Assembly: GCA_944326335.1 (NCBI GenBank)
Contig: CALVDM010000002.1
Coordinates: 50,526-114,525 of the forward strand
Length of the DNA stretch: 64,000 nucleotides
Direction of reading: 5' to 3'
DNA from: an uncultured Bacteroidales bacterium
Lineage (GTDB): Bacteria > Bacteroidota > Bacteroidia > Bacteroidales > UBA932
Below are positions 27,419 through 35,265 of this stretch, piece after piece. The position numbers and the translations under genes were made by a program. Numbering within the stretch: position 1 is the first letter of the stretch; every line of letters begins with the position of its first letter. Under the pieces are notes generated by a model that was not told the origin of the DNA, made no database searches, and was given only the letters and a program-made list of their open reading frames with translations.

Positions 27419-28750
27419 TCAGTTCGCTTTCAATGATGAAACGGCGTCCACAAGGGCGTCTATTTCTTCTCTGGACCTGTTCTCGGTGACGCAGAACGAG
27501 ACGAGGCCGTCTCCGCATGACAGGGCTCCGAAAAACCCTTTCTCCACAAGGGTCTTCTGGAGAAGCCCGGCAGGCACCTTGCTCCGGAGCACGAACTCCT
27601 TCAGGAAAGGCTTGTCGAAGGCTTCTGAAAAGAGGCCTGTTGCGAGAAGCCTCGAATGCAGGTAGTGCGCCCCGCCATAGGAAAGGTCATTGACGCGTTT
27701 CAGCCCGTCCGGCCCCATCAGGGACAGGTACACAGTGACATAGAGAGCCATGAGGGATTCGTTGGAGCAGATGTTGCTCGTGGCCTTCTCCCTTCTGATA
27801 TGCTGCTCGCGGGCCTGGAGGGTGAGGACGAATGCCCGTCTGCCGTCCGCATCAACAGTCTCTCCCACGATGCGCCCGGGCAGTTTCCTCACATGCTCCT
27901 GACGGCAGCAAAGGAAGCCGATATACGGACCGCCGAACGAGAGAGGTATGCCGAGAGTCTGGGCATCTCCGCAGGCTATATCCGCGCCCCACCCGGCCGG
28001 AGTGGTCAAGACGGCGAGGGAAGACGGGTCCGAATAGACAATCAGCAGGGCTTTTGCATCATGGACGGCATCCGCAAAGCCCGACAGGTCCTCGATGATG
28101 CCGAAACGGTTGATGCCCGGAACCATGACTCCGGCGACATCCCCTGCCTGGAGCTCCCGCCTTATCGCCTCAAGGTCCGACACGCCGGAGCGATGAGGTA
28201 TGACCGTGAGACCGACACCGTGGAATCTGCAATATGTGCCGGCGACCTGCAGGACATGAGGCAGCAGGGTTCCGGAGACCAGTACCCGGCGTTTCTTCCT
28301 CGTGCATGCCACCGACATCAGCAGGGCCTCGGCCGCCGATGTGGGACCGTCGTACATGGACGCGTTGGAGCAGTCGAGCCCCGTGAGCATGCACATCATG
28401 GTCTGGAATTCGAAGATATAGCGCAATGTGCCCTGCGAAACCTCGGCCTGGTACGGCGTATAGGATGTAAGGAATTCCGCACGGGAGATTATCGCCGGGA
28501 CCACGGCCGGAGAATAATGGTCGTATGCCCCTGCCCCGCAGAACACCTTGAGGGGGATATTCATTGAAGCAAGGCCGTCGAATTTCCTGCGCAGCTCCAT
28601 CTCGGACATGGCGTCCGGGATGTCGAAACTTCCCTTGAAAAGCATGTCCCCCGGGACATCTGCATAGAGGTCGTCCAGAGAAACCGCCCCTATCTTCGAA
28701 AGCATTGCCCTGATGTCCTCGTCCGTGTGGGGAAAATATGCGAATGCCAT
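27419..28750 (-). CDS. gcvPA: Glycine dehydrogenase (decarboxylating) subunit 1
   Basis: 443 residues from the ATG giving MAFAYFPHTDEDIRAML; the frame opens further upstream, but only inside gcvH. N-terminal half of P protein. Typical motifs: SYTPYQAEVSQGTLRYIFEFQTM near residue 112, YDGPTSAAEALLMS, and SFGGPYIGFLCCRQEHVRKLPGR. It has no PLP Lys of its own, as expected for this subunit. It starts 13 bases after gcvH. The split PA/PB arrangement is normal for many bacteria, unlike the single ~950-residue GcvP of Bacteroides and E. coli. Confidence 0.94.
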   Translation of the reverse strand: MAFAYFPHTDEDIRAMLSKIGAVSLDDLYADVPGDMLFKGSFDIPDAMSEMELRRKFDGLASMNIPLKVFCGAGAYDHYSPAVVPAIISRAEFLTSYTPYQAEVSQGTLRYIFEFQTMMCMLTGLDCSNASMYDGPTSAAEALLMSVACTRKKRRVLVSGTLLPHVLQVAGTYCRFHGVGLTVIPHRSGVSDLEAIRRELQAGDVAGVMVPGINRFGIIEDLSGFADAVHDAKALLIVYSDPSSLAVLTTPAGWGADIACGDAQTLGIPLSFGGPYIGFLCCRQEHVRKLPGRIVGETVDADGRRAFVLTLQAREQHIRREKATSNICSNESLMALYVTVYLSLMGPDGLKRVNDLSYGGAHYLHSRLLATGLFSEAFDKPFLKEFVLRSKVPAGLLQKTLVEKGFFGALSCGDGLVSFCVTENRSREEIDALVDAVSSLKAN

Positions 28751-28763
28751 ATCGACTCTGTCT

Positions 28764-29150
28764 TTATTCCTGTCCGGCAACAAATTCCGAATATGCCGCG
28801 GCATCCATGAGAGCCTCGATCTCGGCAGGATTGTCCATCCTCACCCTGATTATCCAGTTCGTGTACGGGTCCTTGTTCAGGAGCCCCGGCTCGTCTTCAA
28901 GGGCGGCATTCCTTTCCGTGACCACACCGGACACGGGAGAATAGAGGTCACTCGCAGCCTTGACGCTTTCGACAGCGCCGAATTCCTCATTCTGTTCAAT
29001 CCTGTCGTCTTCTTCCGGCATGTCCACATAGACTATGCTGCCCATGGATTTCTGTGCGAAATCCGAAATGCCTATAGTGGCAATGTCTCCGTCGACCTTT
29101 ACCCACTCATGTGATTCGCTGTATGACAGCCCTTCAATTATCCTGCTCAT
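28764..29150 (-). CDS. gcvH: Glycine cleavage system H protein
   Basis: 128 residues from the ATG giving MSRIIEGLSYSESHEW. It carries the aminomethyl group between P, T and L on a lipoyl arm; the lipoylated Lys is Lys64 in GAVESVKAAS, the same position as in E. coli. The biotinyl/lipoyl fold also shows DFAQKSMGSIVYVDMP and SPVSGVV. It lies 19 bases after gcvT. The upstream lplA in the same operon is the likely enzyme that lipoylates it. Confidence 0.96.
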   Translation of the reverse strand: MSRIIEGLSYSESHEWVKVDGDIATIGISDFAQKSMGSIVYVDMPEEDDRIEQNEEFGAVESVKAASDLYSPVSGVVTERNAALEDEPGLLNKDPYTNWIIRVRMDNPAEIEALMDAAAYSEFVAGQE

Positions 29151-29169
29151 ATCCTTGTTGTTATATTGG

Positions 29170-30264
29170 TTATTTCCTGTATCTGCATTCGTAGAATCTC
29201 CTTGCACACACGGTGCCCGGGAAAAGTTTCCTGCGTATCCTGACCCCGACCATGGTCCCTTTTTCAGCAAAAGCGGTGTCGATGAAAGCCATGCATACGC
29301 TCTTTCCCGTGGAAATCGAGATATAGCCTGTGGTCACCGTGCCCACCTGTGCGCTGTCGTGCTCCACCGGATAGCCCGCACGCGGCACGGCCTTGTCCTG
29401 AAGTTCTATCCCGACGAGCTTCCGTTCCAGTCCGGCTTCCTTCAAGGCGAGGACGGCGGATTTCCCTATGAAGTCCGGCTTCGATGTCTTGACAAAGATG
29501 CCGAGACCTGCCTCGAGCGGCGATATGTCCGGGCCGAGCTCGTGGCCGTAGAGCGGCAGACCGGCCTCGAAACGCAGAGTGTCCCGACAGCCGAGGCCGC
29601 AAGGTGTGACCTTGGCGGCAAGAAGCGCAGACCATATCCGCCTTATCACTGAAGGGGAACCGTAAAATTCAAATCCGTCTTCACCGGTGTAGCCTGAACG
29701 GCTCGCCACCACCTTTTCTCCCTCGAACTCTGTTTCGCAGAAAGTGTAGAAGACCAGGGAGGAGAGGTCCATCCCGAGCTCTTTAGCGGCTACGGCTTCG
29801 GAATCAGGCCCCTGCAGGGCAATCTGCCCGAAGTCTCCGGACCTGTCCTTCACCTGCACGTCACGGCCTGCCGCGGCGGCACAAATCCATTCGAAATCCT
29901 TCTCAATGTTCGAGGCATTGACCACAAGCATATAGGAGCCAGGCGCGTCAAGCCTGTAAACCAGGAGGTCGTCAACGACACCTCCGTCCGGGTAAAGCAT
30001 CATGCCGTATCTTGCATGCCATGGCTCGAGACCGGAAACGTCGTTCGTGAAAATGTAGTCCAGGAATGCGGCGGCATCCGGGCCGGACACCGAAATCTCC
30101 CCCATGTGCGACACGTCGAACATTCCGCAATGCTGCCTTACGGCATTGTGCTCGGGAATGATGCCGGAATACTGGATAGGCATGATGAAACCGCCGAACG
30201 GGCTCATCTGTGCGCCCAATGCCAGATGGCTGTCATAAAGACATGTTTCCTTCAGATTTTCCAT
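29170..30264 (-). CDS. gcvT: Glycine cleavage system T protein (aminomethyltransferase)
   Basis: 364 residues. It transfers the methylene unit from aminomethyl-lipoyl GcvH to tetrahydrofolate, releasing ammonia. Motifs: GGFIMPIQYSGIIPEHNAVR at the N-terminus, FDVSHMGEISVSGPDA, LALQGPDS-like IALQGPDSEAV, RSGYTGEDGFEFY, and RDTLRFEAGLPLYGHEL for folate and substrate binding, followed by the C-terminal barrel. It overlaps the end of lplA by 32 bases, a long overlap that implies coupled translation. Confidence 0.95.
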   Translation of the reverse strand: MENLKETCLYDSHLALGAQMSPFGGFIMPIQYSGIIPEHNAVRQHCGMFDVSHMGEISVSGPDAAAFLDYIFTNDVSGLEPWHARYGMMLYPDGGVVDDLLVYRLDAPGSYMLVVNASNIEKDFEWICAAAAGRDVQVKDRSGDFGQIALQGPDSEAVAAKELGMDLSSLVFYTFCETEFEGEKVVASRSGYTGEDGFEFYGSPSVIRRIWSALLAAKVTPCGLGCRDTLRFEAGLPLYGHELGPDISPLEAGLGIFVKTSKPDFIGKSAVLALKEAGLERKLVGIELQDKAVPRAGYPVEHDSAQVGTVTTGYISISTGKSVCMAFIDTAFAEKGTMVGVRIRRKLFPGTVCARRFYECRYRK

Positions 30265-31012
30265 TGTGTTTCAGTCCTTTTATGAATTTATCGTCGAGAT
30301 ATGGCTCCATAATCCTCTCTATCGCGGCCATGTCATCTCCGGAAAGCGTGAGGAGAGAACTGCAGAAACGGTCCTTCAGGGTCTTCCCGATTGCCGGAAG
30401 CCCCGCGGCATGGAAGTCCTTCAGGTTGGCGACCCGCTGCCTCACGGATGATATGCCCTTTGAGCCGAGTTTCGCGGCAGAAGGTGTTATGGCATTCTGC
30501 ATCATCTCCAGATTGACATCGTAGAGAAGGGTGGCATGAATGATATCCCTGCCGCCCAGGCCATAGAACGCGCTCCCGGAAACCTTTCTCCCCGAGACTA
30601 GTATGTCGTTCCTCCCGGAAGGGTCCGCATCGTAGCCGAGATCCCGGAGGCACTGCGCCATGGCGGAAATGAATCTGTTGAAAAGCCTTGTCCCTCCGTT
30701 CCCTCCTGTCACGAAAGAGACCATCAGATTCCCCTCGTCGGCATACACGCAACCCCCTCCGCTCTTGCGCCGGAACATCCGGATTCCATTGCATTCGCAG
30801 AAAGGCACGTTGACTTCCGCTTCCATGTCCTGATGCCTTCCGAAAATGACTGTCGGAGGCACTTTCCAGAGAAAGAAGAATGTCCCGTCACGCTTCCTTG
30901 CCAGATATTCCTCCGCTGCAAGGTAGAACACGAGAAGACGCCCTGCCGCGTCTCTGGGAAACACGACGTATGAAGCACGAGGCAGAATGTCATCCGGGAG
31001 CGTGACCGTCAT
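30233..31012 (-). CDS. lplA: Lipoate-protein ligase A
   Basis: 259 residues. It activates lipoate with ATP and attaches it to lysines such as Lys64 of GcvH. Lipoate-binding loop RRKSGGGCVYADEGN (Arg81-Gly87 onward) and the catalytic Lys about residue 143 in SGRKVSGSA; HATLLYDVN follows. It is shorter than the 338-residue E. coli enzyme, so the C-terminal accessory domain is missing or much reduced. The start codon overlaps the stop of the bile salt hydrolase gene (ATGA), and the end overlaps gcvT, so all three are translated from one message. Confidence 0.92.
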   Translation of the reverse strand: MTVTLPDDILPRASYVVFPRDAAGRLLVFYLAAEEYLARKRDGTFFFLWKVPPTVIFGRHQDMEAEVNVPFCECNGIRMFRRKSGGGCVYADEGNLMVSFVTGGNGGTRLFNRFISAMAQCLRDLGYDADPSGRNDILVSGRKVSGSAFYGLGGRDIIHATLLYDVNLEMMQNAITPSAAKLGSKGISSVRQRVANLKDFHAAGLPAIGKTLKDRFCSSLLTLSGDDMAAIERIMEPYLDDKFIKGLKHNGKSEGNMSL

Positions 31013-32100
31013 TTCACCTTGATGAATTCAACCGGCTGGTCCATGACCTTGTCAAGGGGTGCGGAAGTGAATTTCACCTTGTCGAAGTTTATGGATTTCA
31101 AGTCGATACACCTGATTGTGGAATTCCACGCCGTCCTGTAGTAGAACCTCAGGGCCTTGAGGTCCGAAGATGTTGTCCATTGGGTCGCGCTCGGAAGATT
31201 GTCAGGCACTGTCCCTGAGGAAGGGTCGTGCTCTATGCCGATAGGTATATCGAAATTGTTGAGAATCTGGAATGTCTCCTTCACGGTCTCGAACCCTGTC
31301 GCATACCGGGGAGCCGTGGTCTGATAGAAAGCGGCCCTCACGAAGCGTGACGGAGGAGTCACGTCTCCAGGGATGCCCCTGAAACCTGTGCCTGCACCGA
31401 AAGAGGAAAGTTCCACCCCCTCTGCCAGCTTCTGCGGCCTGGCATTGCCGGGATACAGGTTCACATAGTTGTTCAGGTTGGTCATCTGCCACTCGAAACC
31501 CGGCGAATTGGTGAGCACCCCGAGACGGTTCTCGTGGAAAGTCGGCTTCTGTCCGACAATCTCAAGGACCACCTGACGGCCGGAAGCGTCGCAGATACGC
31601 CAGTGTGCCGTACCGGTCTCCGGAGTCAGGGCCACCACCCTTATCCGGTCTATGGAGGAAATGACTTCCTCAACAGTGGAGAAGTTGCCGAGAATCCATG
31701 CTGCAAGCTGCACATCCACAAGGGTGCCGGAGCTCCGGGCAGGGTCATAGTCCTCGTACTCGCCGTAACCCGGGAAGAAGAACAGCCCGGCGGAAAGCCC
31801 GGCCTCGTTCAACCCTTCGGTGACGAAGCTGTCCTGCATGACAGATATTCCGGCATAGCCGTACCTGGCCGTAAATTCGAGACCGGGAGCCCCGTCCGGC
31901 GTCATGGCCGTCTGGGTATAGCCTCTCGGCACAATCACATATCTGCTCTGGAGATAACTTCCACCCCATTCGCATGTCCTTGCAAGGACACGGCTGCTGT
32001 CTTTCGACATCAATGTTATGCCTGTACAGGCACGGGATTCACCCGATGCGGCCATGAAAAGCGCGATGGCCGACAAAACCAGAATTCCAGCTTTCATCAT
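31009..32100 (-). CDS. Secreted choloylglycine hydrolase / linear amide C-N hydrolase (bile salt hydrolase-like)
   Basis: 363 residues; the start is the first of two adjacent ATGs. A signal peptide (residues 1-24, ending GESRA) is followed directly by Cys25, so cleavage would expose the N-terminal nucleophile of the Ntn fold. By alignment from memory with Clostridium perfringens CBAH (Cys2, Arg18, Asp21, Asn82, Asn175, Arg228) the equivalents are Cys25, Arg41, Glu44 (Glu for Asp), Asn98 in EGLNEAGL, Asn198 in LTNSPGFEW and Arg252 in SRFVRAA. TPDGAPGLEFTARYGYAG places it in the Gram-negative cluster that includes Brucella CGH. That cluster hydrolyses conjugated bile salts, but some members prefer penicillin V or acyl-homoserine lactones. 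It is the first gene of the glycine operon. Confidence 0.88.
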   Translation of the reverse strand: MMKAGILVLSAIALFMAASGESRACTGITLMSKDSSRVLARTCEWGGSYLQSRYVIVPRGYTQTAMTPDGAPGLEFTARYGYAGISVMQDSFVTEGLNEAGLSAGLFFFPGYGEYEDYDPARSSGTLVDVQLAAWILGNFSTVEEVISSIDRIRVVALTPETGTAHWRICDASGRQVVLEIVGQKPTFHENRLGVLTNSPGFEWQMTNLNNYVNLYPGNARPQKLAEGVELSSFGAGTGFRGIPGDVTPPSRFVRAAFYQTTAPRYATGFETVKETFQILNNFDIPIGIEHDPSSGTVPDNLPSATQWTTSSDLKALRFYYRTAWNSTIRCIDLKSINFDKVKFTSAPLDKVMDQPVEFIKVK

Positions 32101-32117
32101 GTTATCAATTTGTGGTC

Positions 32118-32168
32118 GGCAGGTGAGCGGAGAGGGAGTCTGCAATCCCTTCTTTCCGGACACCTGCC
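32118..32168 (-). promoter_or_regulatory. Long imperfect hairpin before the bile salt hydrolase gene
   Basis: An outer 8-bp stem (GGCAGGTG/CACCTGCC), then CGGA/TCCG and AGGGA/TCCCT, closes on an 8-base loop: 17 base pairs in 51 bases. It begins 18 bases upstream of the start codon and ends 1 base from the -7 box. It would therefore be either a 5'-terminal RNA structure or a DNA inverted repeat at the promoter. It lacks glycine-riboswitch consensus features. Confidence 0.55.
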
Positions 32169-32169
32169 A

Positions 32170-32201
32170 TAAATGTACGCAGTTATTCATAATTAAACAA
32201 T
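32170..32201 (-). promoter_or_regulatory. Promoter of the bile salt hydrolase-lplA-gcv-lpdA operon
   Basis: On the minus strand: ATTG, 20 bases, TACATTTA, each box with one mismatch to TTTG / TAnnTTTG. No other promoter was seen within the seven-gene run, whose genes overlap or lie within 19 bases of each other. Confidence 0.5.
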
Positions 32202-32208
32202 ATTTTTG
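32201..32208 (+). promoter_or_regulatory. Possible -7 element for the DPP-IV-like gene
   Basis: TATTTTTG matches TAnnTTTG, 31 bases before the start codon, but has no TTTG at -33. It touches the divergent operon promoter, so the two units may compete for RNA polymerase. Confidence 0.35.
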
Positions 32209-32238
32209 AATAACTTCGCAACACAAAAAACGGTTCTT

Positions 32239-34398
32239 ATGAAAAGAGAGATAAAGTACGAGATTCTGCCGCTTGCCATTGCCCTTGCGGCATCGACCCA
32301 GCTTCCGGCCCAGGACGGCGTATTCGCCACAAGACCGCAGGAGACTGAAGCTGCAAGGCTGCTTACGATGGAGGAGTCCGAGCTCGGGAACCACCTCAAG
32401 CCTGCCGACATGAGCATAATCTGGAGACCCGGCACCTCGACGTTGACAGTGTTCGAAAACGGAAGCCTGACAGGCAGGAAGCCTCTTGAAGGAACCGTGG
32501 AAGTGATTCTTGCCGCAGACGATATCCGGACCGCCGCGGAAGGAGAGGAAGCCGCCTTCGAAGGATGGCTCGACTCCGCTCATGCAGTGTTCAAGACCGG
32601 AAGGACATACATCATCATGGACACGGAAGGGAAACGGTGCACCGGCAAGGTGACGCTTCCGGAAGGGGCGGCTTCCCTCACGCTCAACCCCGCCGGCAAC
32701 CATCCGTACACGTCAGGCAACAGCCTGTATTTCTGCGACAACTCCGGGAACAGCTACCCCATAGCCGTAAGCGAGGACAGCAACATAATATACGGGCAGA
32801 CTGTCAGCCGCAATGAATTCGGCATAAGCGGGGGAATTTTCCTCAGCGGAACAGGAAAGAAGGTGGCTTTCTACAGGAAGGACGAGTCCGCCGTGGGCAC
32901 ATTCCCTCTGCTTGACATAAATTCGCGTACAGGCTCTCTCAGAGAGATAAAATACCCGATGGCAGGCATGGCATCCGAGAATGTCCGGATAGGGATTTAC
33001 GATTTCGCGGCAGGCACGACGGTCTGGCTCGGATGCGACGATTTCGGGCATGACCAGTATCTGACCGGAGTGACATGGTCTCCGGACGGGAACCACATCC
33101 TCGTCCAGGTCCTCGACAGGAGCCAGAAGCACCTGAGGCTGAACATGTACGACTCCTCGACCGGAAGATATGTCAGGACCATACTCACGGAGGACAACGA
33201 CAGGTACGTCGAGCCTCAGGACCCGGTATGGTTCCTTGAAGGCAGCGACGACACCTTCATATACAGGACCGACAACCGCGACGGCTACAGGAACCTCTAT
33301 CTTTGTGATTTCGACGGGAATGTCAGGAGGCTCACGCAGACCGATGCCGATGTGGCTTACATAGGCAACGACGGGAAAAACGTATATTACACCTCTGCCG
33401 AAGTCTCCCCGGTGGAGAACCATCTGTTCAGGGTCGGGGTAAGGAACGGGAAAACGGCAAGGCTCACAAGCCAGACCGGCTGGCATACGGTAAGCCTCAG
33501 CCCGGACTGCAGCTGCTTTGCGGACAGCTACAGCAGCCTGTGCGTCCCGAGGGTGATAGACGTCTGCTCCACATCAGGAAACGGAAGGACCAACCTGCTG
33601 ACCGCACCCGACCCAGTGTCGGAGTACAGGTACGGCGAGATATCCCTCGGGAAGATACGGAGTGCCGACGGGAAATACGACAACTACTACAGGCTGGTAA
33701 AGCCGGTGGATTTCGACCCGGAGAAGAAATACCCCGTGATAGTCTATGTCTATGGAGGTCCGCATTCACAGCTTGTGAAGAATACCTGGCTCGGGGAGCT
33801 GCGCAGATGGGAGATGGTGATGGCACAGAAAGGATACATCGTCTATGTACAGGACAACAGGGGCACGCAGAACCGCGGGGCCGAGTTCGAGAAGGCCATT
33901 TACGGACAGTGCGGACAGGCCGAGATGGCGGACCAGATGGAAGGCGTCAGGATGCTTTGCGGACTGCCGTATGTGGACAGGGACCGCATCGGCGTCCACG
34001 GCTGGAGCTACGGAGGGTTCATGACGATATCGCTTGTCACGAACTATCCTGACGTGTTCAAGGTGGCCGTGGCCGGAGGGCCCGTGATAGACTGGAAATG
34101 GTACGAGGTGATGTACGGTGAAAGATACATGGGCAACCCCGCCGTCAACAGCGAGGGCTACGCAAAGACGAGCCTCCTGGCGAAGGCTGCAGACCTGAAA
34201 GGCAGGCTGCTTATATGCCAGGGCATGGTGGACGACGTGGTGGTGCCCGAGCACAGCATGAGTTTCGTCGAGGAGTGCATCAGGCACAATGTCCAGGTGG
34301 ACTACTTCCCTTATCCATGCTCGAAGCACAACATGACCGGAACGGCCAGGGTGCATCTCATGGACAAGGTCACAATGTATTTCGAGAATAACCTATAG
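32239..34398 (+). CDS. Dipeptidyl peptidase IV-like serine peptidase (S9B)
   Basis: 719 residues from the ATG giving MKREIKYEILP; the in-frame TTG at 32206 overlaps the -7 element. A short signal peptide ends near LPAQDG. Residues ~40-480 form a beta-propeller (LTQTDADVAYIGNDGKNVYY and similar blades); ~490-719 are the alpha/beta hydrolase domain. Catalytic triad: Ser590 in GWSYGGFM, Asp665 in MVDDVV, His697 in CSKHNM. It removes dipeptides, usually Xaa-Pro, in the periplasm. It runs divergently from the bile salt hydrolase operon, and its end overlaps the convergent pyrF stop by 6 bases. Confidence 0.93.
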   Translation: MKREIKYEILPLAIALAASTQLPAQDGVFATRPQETEAARLLTMEESELGNHLKPADMSIIWRPGTSTLTVFENGSLTGRKPLEGTVEVILAADDIRTAAEGEEAAFEGWLDSAHAVFKTGRTYIIMDTEGKRCTGKVTLPEGAASLTLNPAGNHPYTSGNSLYFCDNSGNSYPIAVSEDSNIIYGQTVSRNEFGISGGIFLSGTGKKVAFYRKDESAVGTFPLLDINSRTGSLREIKYPMAGMASENVRIGIYDFAAGTTVWLGCDDFGHDQYLTGVTWSPDGNHILVQVLDRSQKHLRLNMYDSSTGRYVRTILTEDNDRYVEPQDPVWFLEGSDDTFIYRTDNRDGYRNLYLCDFDGNVRRLTQTDADVAYIGNDGKNVYYTSAEVSPVENHLFRVGVRNGKTARLTSQTGWHTVSLSPDCSCFADSYSSLCVPRVIDVCSTSGNGRTNLLTAPDPVSEYRYGEISLGKIRSADGKYDNYYRLVKPVDFDPEKKYPVIVYVYGGPHSQLVKNTWLGELRRWEMVMAQKGYIVYVQDNRGTQNRGAEFEKAIYGQCGQAEMADQMEGVRMLCGLPYVDRDRIGVHGWSYGGFMTISLVTNYPDVFKVAVAGGPVIDWKWYEVMYGERYMGNPAVNSEGYAKTSLLAKAADLKGRLLICQGMVDDVVVPEHSMSFVEECIRHNVQVDYFPYPCSKHNMTGTARVHLMDKVTMYFENNL

Positions 34399-35235
34399 GA
34401 TGCGTGCGGTCTGCGAAGCCACCTTCGCAGCCGACTTCGCAAAATTCTGGGTGGAATCGGCGTAAAGTATGCCGCGGGAAGAATTGATGAGGAGGCCACC
34501 CTTGTCGTTTGCCCCGTGTCTCATCACTTCCTCGGCAGAGCCGCCTTGTGCCCCCACACCCGGGACAAGAAGGAAATTGTCCGGGCAGAACGTCCTGATT
34601 TCGGCAAGTTTCTCCGCCTTTGTCGCACCTACGACGAACATCATGTTGTCCGGGCTCGAAATGGACATCATCTCCTCCATGACAGCCCTGTAGAGAGGCT
34701 TGCCGTCCTTCTCGGCGAGCTGGAACTGCTCGGCCGAAGAATTTGACGTGAGAGCGAGGACTATCGCCCACTTGCCTTCGTATTCCAGGAATGGCTCGAT
34801 GCTGTCCCTGCCCATGTATGGAGAAAGCGTCACCGCATCGAAATCCATGGTCTCGAAGAATGCCCTGGCATATTTCCTGGCGGTGTTCCCTATATCCCCC
34901 CTCTTGGCGTCCGCAATCAGGAACATTCCAGGATATGTGGTCCTGATATAGTCCACCGTGGCCTCGAGAGCCCGGATTCCGTCTTCCCCATAGCATTCAT
35001 AGAAAGCGAGATTGGGCTTGTATGCCACGCAATATTTGGCTGTCGCGTCGATTATGGCCTTGTTGAATTCTATGATGGAGCGGGTCTTCCCCCCGAAAAG
35101 GTGGCCCTTGATTGCTATTTCCGACGTTGCGAGTCCCTTTATGTGTTCCGGCATCTTGTCGTAGTCCACATCGAGGCCCACGCAGAGCATCGTCTTCTTT
35201 TCCTGAATCTGTCTGTACAAATCTTCCCTGTCCAT
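34393..35235 (-). CDS. pyrF: Orotidine 5'-phosphate decarboxylase (type 2)
   Basis: 280 residues, matching the longer PyrF2 form. It makes UMP from OMP, the last step of pyrimidine synthesis, a pathway fed by carAB in this window. Active-site motif IADAKRGDIGNTARKYA (the Lys/Asp network), N-terminal LCVGLDVDYDKMP, and phosphate loop LLVPGVGAQGG. It starts 30 bases after the M20 dipeptidase stop, so the pair is probably co-transcribed. Confidence 0.96.
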   Translation of the reverse strand: MDREDLYRQIQEKKTMLCVGLDVDYDKMPEHIKGLATSEIAIKGHLFGGKTRSIIEFNKAIIDATAKYCVAYKPNLAFYECYGEDGIRALEATVDYIRTTYPGMFLIADAKRGDIGNTARKYARAFFETMDFDAVTLSPYMGRDSIEPFLEYEGKWAIVLALTSNSSAEQFQLAEKDGKPLYRAVMEEMMSISSPDNMMFVVGATKAEKLAEIRTFCPDNFLLVPGVGAQGGSAEEVMRHGANDKGGLLINSSRGILYADSTQNFAKSAAKVASQTARIL

Positions 35236-35265
35236 GAGTAAATACGTATTGAGAAATCCTGCGAA

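Noticed and set aside
32101-32168. Glycine riboswitch before the bile salt hydrolase
   Set aside because: The hairpin lacks the paired glycine-aptamer core and conserved purine-rich joining regions; it is listed only as an unexplained hairpin.
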